Shown here piece after piece: positions 14,244-16,548 of a stretch of 16,548 nt of DNA. The position numbers were made by a program, and so were the translations under genes. Under the pieces are notes generated by a model. The model was not told the origin of the DNA and searched no databases. It saw only the letters and a list, made by a program, of their open reading frames with translations. Origin of the DNA: Candidatus Woesearchaeota archaeon. Lineage in GTDB: Archaea > Nanobdellota > Nanobdellia > Woesearchaeales > UBA10216. The stretch is from NCBI GenBank assembly GCA_013331515.1, contig DUGG01000033.1:3365-19912 (forward strand), read 5' to 3'. The first letter of the stretch is position 1; each line of letters opens with the position of its first letter.

Positions 14244-15331
14244 TCCTTCACCGCCTCTTCAATCATGGCGCGAAGATGCAGCACGCTGGATTTGAAGCCG
14301 GTCCAGTTGTAACTGGTCATGCGCTTTACCATTTCCTCGGTGTTAGCGTCGTCCCTGCAGGCGTTTGTTGCTTTACCGACTTTTGCTTTAAGGCTGGACA
14401 GCAGCCTCGGCACTTCAGCTCCGTCAAGAACTTCGCAGGCATAACTTGGGTAGTCCAGTCTCACTGCAACGCGACCTTCGAGAGTCAGATAAGAAAGATG
14501 GACATTCAATAACTTATATCGCCTCTCAGATGAATATTGCCTGCCGAAATCAACGGCAAAGCTTTCCTGGCCGTTTCGCGAACCAAATCCTTCAGGCGTT
14601 CTCCCCGAATTAATGCCCGTGCATCCTTCTGGAAGATAGAACATGGGGTGCAAGAATGCGCCAGTTTGTCCCTTGATATTTCCGGAATTTGAATTGATAA
14701 GCACATTTCCAGTGAGACATCCAATTCCAAGTTCTACAGTCGTCCCGTCATTGAACAACAAGCAGTCTCTTGAGCCAGGTCCCGCAATATGTGTCGCGTC
14801 TCCCTTGTTTATCATGAATCCGCCTTTAGCCCCCTCACCCAAACTGGCCACCCTTCCCAAGTTATACACCTCTCCTTCAGCTTCTTCTCCAAACGCGAGA
14901 ATATTAGAGCCTGGCAGGGCGACAAGCTTCTTGCCCCTTGGAAGGCGGTAGCCAACCGACCACCAGCCGGAAAACACGCCAGCAAACAGCTCAATGCCAC
15001 TCAGGTTAAGCGCGGCAGCTAAAAAACCGGCCGCTGCTGAATCAGTGAGATACAATGAGTCAACTTCAGGATTATCAGAAATTCGGTTCGTAACCTGCTT
15101 CAGCATATTAGGATTCTCCATGCTTTCCAGCAGCCCCTTGTGCGGCCGCAAAACCTCCACAGCCAAGTCATAAGACCTTCCGACTCCTGACATTGAATCC
15201 CCAACGACCTGCCTCCAGACCTGATAAGCTGAAAGAAGGGTCGTCACAACATCCTCAGCCACATCAGGGCGCTTTACCGTACCAGCCAGCTTCATCTCGC
15301 CATACCTGCTGTTAAGCCTAGCCAAGACCAT
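14240..15331 (-). CDS. Tandem array protein 2 (RYGxM / glycine-repeat solenoid family)
   Basis: The 363-residue paralog carries RYGEM (residues 9-13), LSAYQVWRQVV (33-43), AGFLAAALNLSGI (101-113) and VGYRLPRGKKLVALPGS (126-142). Turns of 18-20 residues run over about 143-230: EAEGEVYNLG, GAKGGFMINKGD, SRDCLLFNDG and LTGNVLINSNSG. The region after the coils is longer than in most members. The C-terminal motif is SYNWTGFKSSV (340-350). The frame is open to 15349, but the ATG at 15331 has an AGGAGGTG site 4 bases upstream (15336-15343) and is preferred. That start lies inside the 30-codon mini-ORF, with a 14-nt overlap. Function is unknown. Confidence 0.8.
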   Translation of the reverse strand: MVLARLNSRYGEMKLAGTVKRPDVAEDVVTTLLSAYQVWRQVVGDSMSGVGRSYDLAVEVLRPHKGLLESMENPNMLKQVTNRISDNPEVDSLYLTDSAAAGFLAAALNLSGIELFAGVFSGWWSVGYRLPRGKKLVALPGSNILAFGEEAEGEVYNLGRVASLGEGAKGGFMINKGDATHIAGPGSRDCLLFNDGTTVELGIGCLTGNVLINSNSGNIKGQTGAFLHPMFYLPEGCTGINSGRTPEGFGSRNGQESFAVDFGRQYSSERRYKLLNVHLSYLTLEGRVAVRLDYPSYACEVLDGAEVPRLLSSLKAKVGKATNACRDDANTEEMVKRMTSYNWTGFKSSVLHLRAMIEEAVKE

Positions 15332-15410
15332 GGCGCACCTCCTTCGCATCAGGACATTTCACTTTATCAGTCAGTCCAATTTCTCCGTAAAAATTCAGCG
15401 CATGCACCAT
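15318..15410 (-). CDS. Mini-ORF carrying only the array N-terminal motif (30 aa)
   Basis: An ATG at 15408-15410, 9 nt after the stop of protein 1, opens a 30-codon frame ending in TAG at 15318-15320. A GAGGA site sits a few bases upstream. Residues 5-23 (LNFYGEIGLTDKVKCPDAK) align with the start of protein 2 (RLNSRYGEMKLAGTVKRPDV), so it is clearly a family N-terminus. It then ends with RHGLG and overlaps protein 2 by 14 nt, exactly like the proteins 3/4 and 5/6 junctions. The simplest reading is a paralog that lost its middle by an in-frame deletion, keeping the first 25 and last few codons. Whether the peptide is made or is a remnant kept for translational coupling is unknown. Confidence 0.6.
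   Translation of the reverse strand: MVHALNFYGEIGLTDKVKCPDAKEVRHGLG
15336..15343 (-). promoter_or_regulatory. Shine-Dalgarno site of array protein 2
   Basis: On the minus strand this reads AGGAGGTG, 4 bases before the ATG at 15331. It is a strong ribosome binding site and decides the start of protein 2 over the longer open frame to 15349. Confidence 0.7.
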
Positions 15411-15419
15411 TGTCCTCGC

Positions 15420-16433
15420 TCATTTCAGCAGATATCCTTTTAGTTGCGCTGCCAATCCTTCAATGTCCTTCTGGTAGGAACTCCAGTCGTAGGCAAACAC
15501 TCTCTCAAGCCCTCCCGGCAGGGTAAGGTTTTCCATAAAGCTAATCCCGTGGGCGCGCGCCTCCATCTCCTTGGCAGTTTCAGTGGCTTCCCGGGAGAGT
15601 GGCCTCATTCTCTCTTCTTTAATTTGTCTGCTATGGCCCCTTGATGTTCTTACTATGATGTGCGCTTTTGAATAATCCGCCCCTTCGCCAATCAGCCGCC
15701 GGTCAATACGATTTTTTGCTAAGTCAGCAAAACAAAACCCGCTGGTAAATGGAAAAAGGTCTTTGTTCTTTCCTGAAAGGTCAATCTCCACCCCTCCCTC
15801 TGCTGACGCGCCAAATATCTGGCAATTGCCTTGCGCGACCTGAACGCCGCCTTTTGCACGCATGGCAAAATCGCCGTACCTGCCTGCAAAGCATACCTGG
15901 ACTCCTCCCAAAGCATCCCGGGCAAAATCGCCGACATCAGAATAGCTTACAATCACGCCATTGCACCTTTCACCAAGTGAATCAAACCTGGAACCCGCAT
16001 ACGCCACGATAATCTTTCCATTTGCCAGGTTGGTCCCAAACTCAGGCATCCTGAACACCCCGGCCAGGAATGGCAGCCAGGTCCCATTCAGCAAGGCAGT
16101 CAGGAACATCCCATCTCGCGGGTCGTTGCCGAATGCATTTGCAATTTCTTCAACAACCCTCGCATCAGCATCTGCAAAGTCATCGGCAAACGGCCTCACA
16201 ATCTTGGCAGCCGCCGTTCTGTAAAGCAAATCAGCATCGTAATTAGTCCTAATCGGCATCCCAATAGCATTCATCAACCTTTGAGTTGCATCATTGGCAT
16301 TTAACTCCTCAGCCAGTAAGCTCCATTCATGATGCATCGCTTTTACAGTCTGCACAAGGTCTGGTTTCACCCTAGGAACTTGCCTTACATCCGGAGGCTC
16401 CATGTCGCCGTAGCGGCCAAGTGGAATGTTCAT
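15420..16433 (-). CDS. Tandem array protein 1 (RYGxM / glycine-repeat solenoid family)
   Basis: The 337-residue paralog carries RYGDM (residues 7-11) and a helical stretch with MHHEWSLLAEEL (33-44) in the place of SAYxxWxQV. An insert of about 20 residues (47-66) follows. GMFLTALLNGTWL (108-120) and FGTNLANGKIIVAYAGS (132-148) match the core. Three textbook coils follow (about 158-221): DFARDALGGVQVCFAG, DFAMRAKGGVQVAQG and IFGASAEGGVEIDLSG. They define the family repeat best. The part after the coils is charged and helical, and AYDWSSYQKDI begins near 314. The start ATG overlaps the stop of the upstream partial paralog (ATGA), with a GAGG site about 7 bases before it. Function is unknown. 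Confidence 0.8.
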   Translation of the reverse strand: MNIPLGRYGDMEPPDVRQVPRVKPDLVQTVKAMHHEWSLLAEELNANDATQRLMNAIGMPIRTNYDADLLYRTAAAKIVRPFADDFADADARVVEEIANAFGNDPRDGMFLTALLNGTWLPFLAGVFRMPEFGTNLANGKIIVAYAGSRFDSLGERCNGVIVSYSDVGDFARDALGGVQVCFAGRYGDFAMRAKGGVQVAQGNCQIFGASAEGGVEIDLSGKNKDLFPFTSGFCFADLAKNRIDRRLIGEGADYSKAHIIVRTSRGHSRQIKEERMRPLSREATETAKEMEARAHGISFMENLTLPGGLERVFAYDWSSYQKDIEGLAAQLKGYLLK

Positions 16434-16548
16434 CTCACTGCCTCGTGTATCTGCCTTCCTGTTTCAAATATCTGCTTCTCAAGCCCCTTCCAGTCGCGCC
16501 CGTTAACATAATCCGTCAAGCCGACAGGGCTGGCCCTGAACCGCTCAA
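16430..16548 (-). CDS. Tandem array protein 0, C-terminal fragment at window edge
   Basis: The frame ending in TGA at 16430-16432 is open to the window edge and gives the last 38 residues of another array member. It starts ERFRASPVGLTDYVNGRDWKG and ends in HEAVR. It is closest to the C-terminus of protein 6, both in protein and in DNA (repeat B). The stop overlaps the start codon of protein 1 as ATGA. The array and its promoter therefore extend beyond the right edge of the window. Confidence 0.85.
   Translation of the reverse strand, partial: ERFRASPVGLTDYVNGRDWKGLEKQIFETGRQIHEAVR
16472..16548. repeat. Array repeat B, copy 2 (window edge)
   Basis: This segment pairs with 10394-10470 at an offset of 6078 bp, about 91% identical by eye. 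The match runs to the last base of the window, so its far end is not known. Confidence 0.75.

Noticed and set aside
9204..16548. CRISPR array or DNA satellite
   Set aside because: Repeats here are whole genes and coding motifs. There are no short direct repeats with unique spacers and no cas genes.
9204..16548. Surface adhesin or S-layer type repeat proteins
   Set aside because: Glycine-rich coils recall secreted beta-helix adhesins, but no member has a signal peptide, a membrane anchor or a cell-wall sorting motif.
9204..16548. Phase-variable gene family with slippage tracts
   Set aside because: I found no long homopolymer or short tandem repeats in the genes and no frameshifted members; variation seems to come from duplication and recombination.
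1..16548. tRNA, rRNA, insertion sequences or integrase genes
   Set aside because: None were recognised on either strand by eye; no transposase motifs or terminal inverted repeats border the array.

Overview
The window looks archaeal. It carries a deoxyhypusine synthase, an archaeal/bacterial-type (class 1B) SpeD, and several genes whose best ATG lies about 26-30 bases downstream of a TATA-like box, as expected for leaderless archaeal transcripts. Genes inside operons instead use strong Shine-Dalgarno sites (GGAGGT). A small lysine-rich repeat protein and a compact winged-helix protein recall DPANN genomes such as Diapherotrites, Woesearchaeota or Micrarchaeota, but that placement is inference and I cannot fix the lineage.

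Left part (1-5.6 kb). A truncated lysine-rich repeat protein and a winged-helix protein lie on the minus strand. A polyamine/hypusine cluster follows on the plus strand: deoxyhypusine synthase, a 37-codon leader ORF that ends one base before speD, speD itself, and agmatinase. Together these could supply putrescine or spermidine for hypusine formation on aIF5A. No spermidine synthase or separate arginine decarboxylase is visible, so SpeD may be either an AdoMet decarboxylase or an arginine decarboxylase. Two divergently transcribed DUF2156 / GNAT-like acyltransferase-type genes share a 97-bp promoter region. The rightward one is followed at 15 bp by a SET-domain lysine methyltransferase.

Middle (6.0-9.2 kb). 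A complete isoleucyl-tRNA synthetase (1041 aa) lies on the minus strand with its own leaderless TATA promoter. Its 3' end overlaps the SET gene convergently.

Right part (9.2-16.5 kb). This is the unusual region: a minus-strand tandem array of seven complete proteins plus an eighth cut by the window edge, all paralogous and of no family I can name. Each complete member has an N-terminal RYGxM-type motif, a helical region with SAYxxWxQV and a GVFxxAAxNxSG core, a GYRLxxGKxLV segment, a central solenoid of roughly 18-19-residue glycine-rich repeats (A/S-x-G-G-V-x-I-N-x-G), and a C-terminal helix with a YDWxGxE-type motif. Termini are conserved and middles diverge. Consecutive genes overlap by 4 or 14 nt, in alternation. 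A 131-bp, about 96% identical repeat lies across two of the 14-nt junctions. A 30-codon mini-ORF keeps only the N-terminal motif and a tail resembling a family C-terminus, and overlaps the next gene by the same 14 nt. The array looks like a cytoplasmic, co-translated, diversifying set of solenoid proteins, grown by duplication of a two-gene unit.
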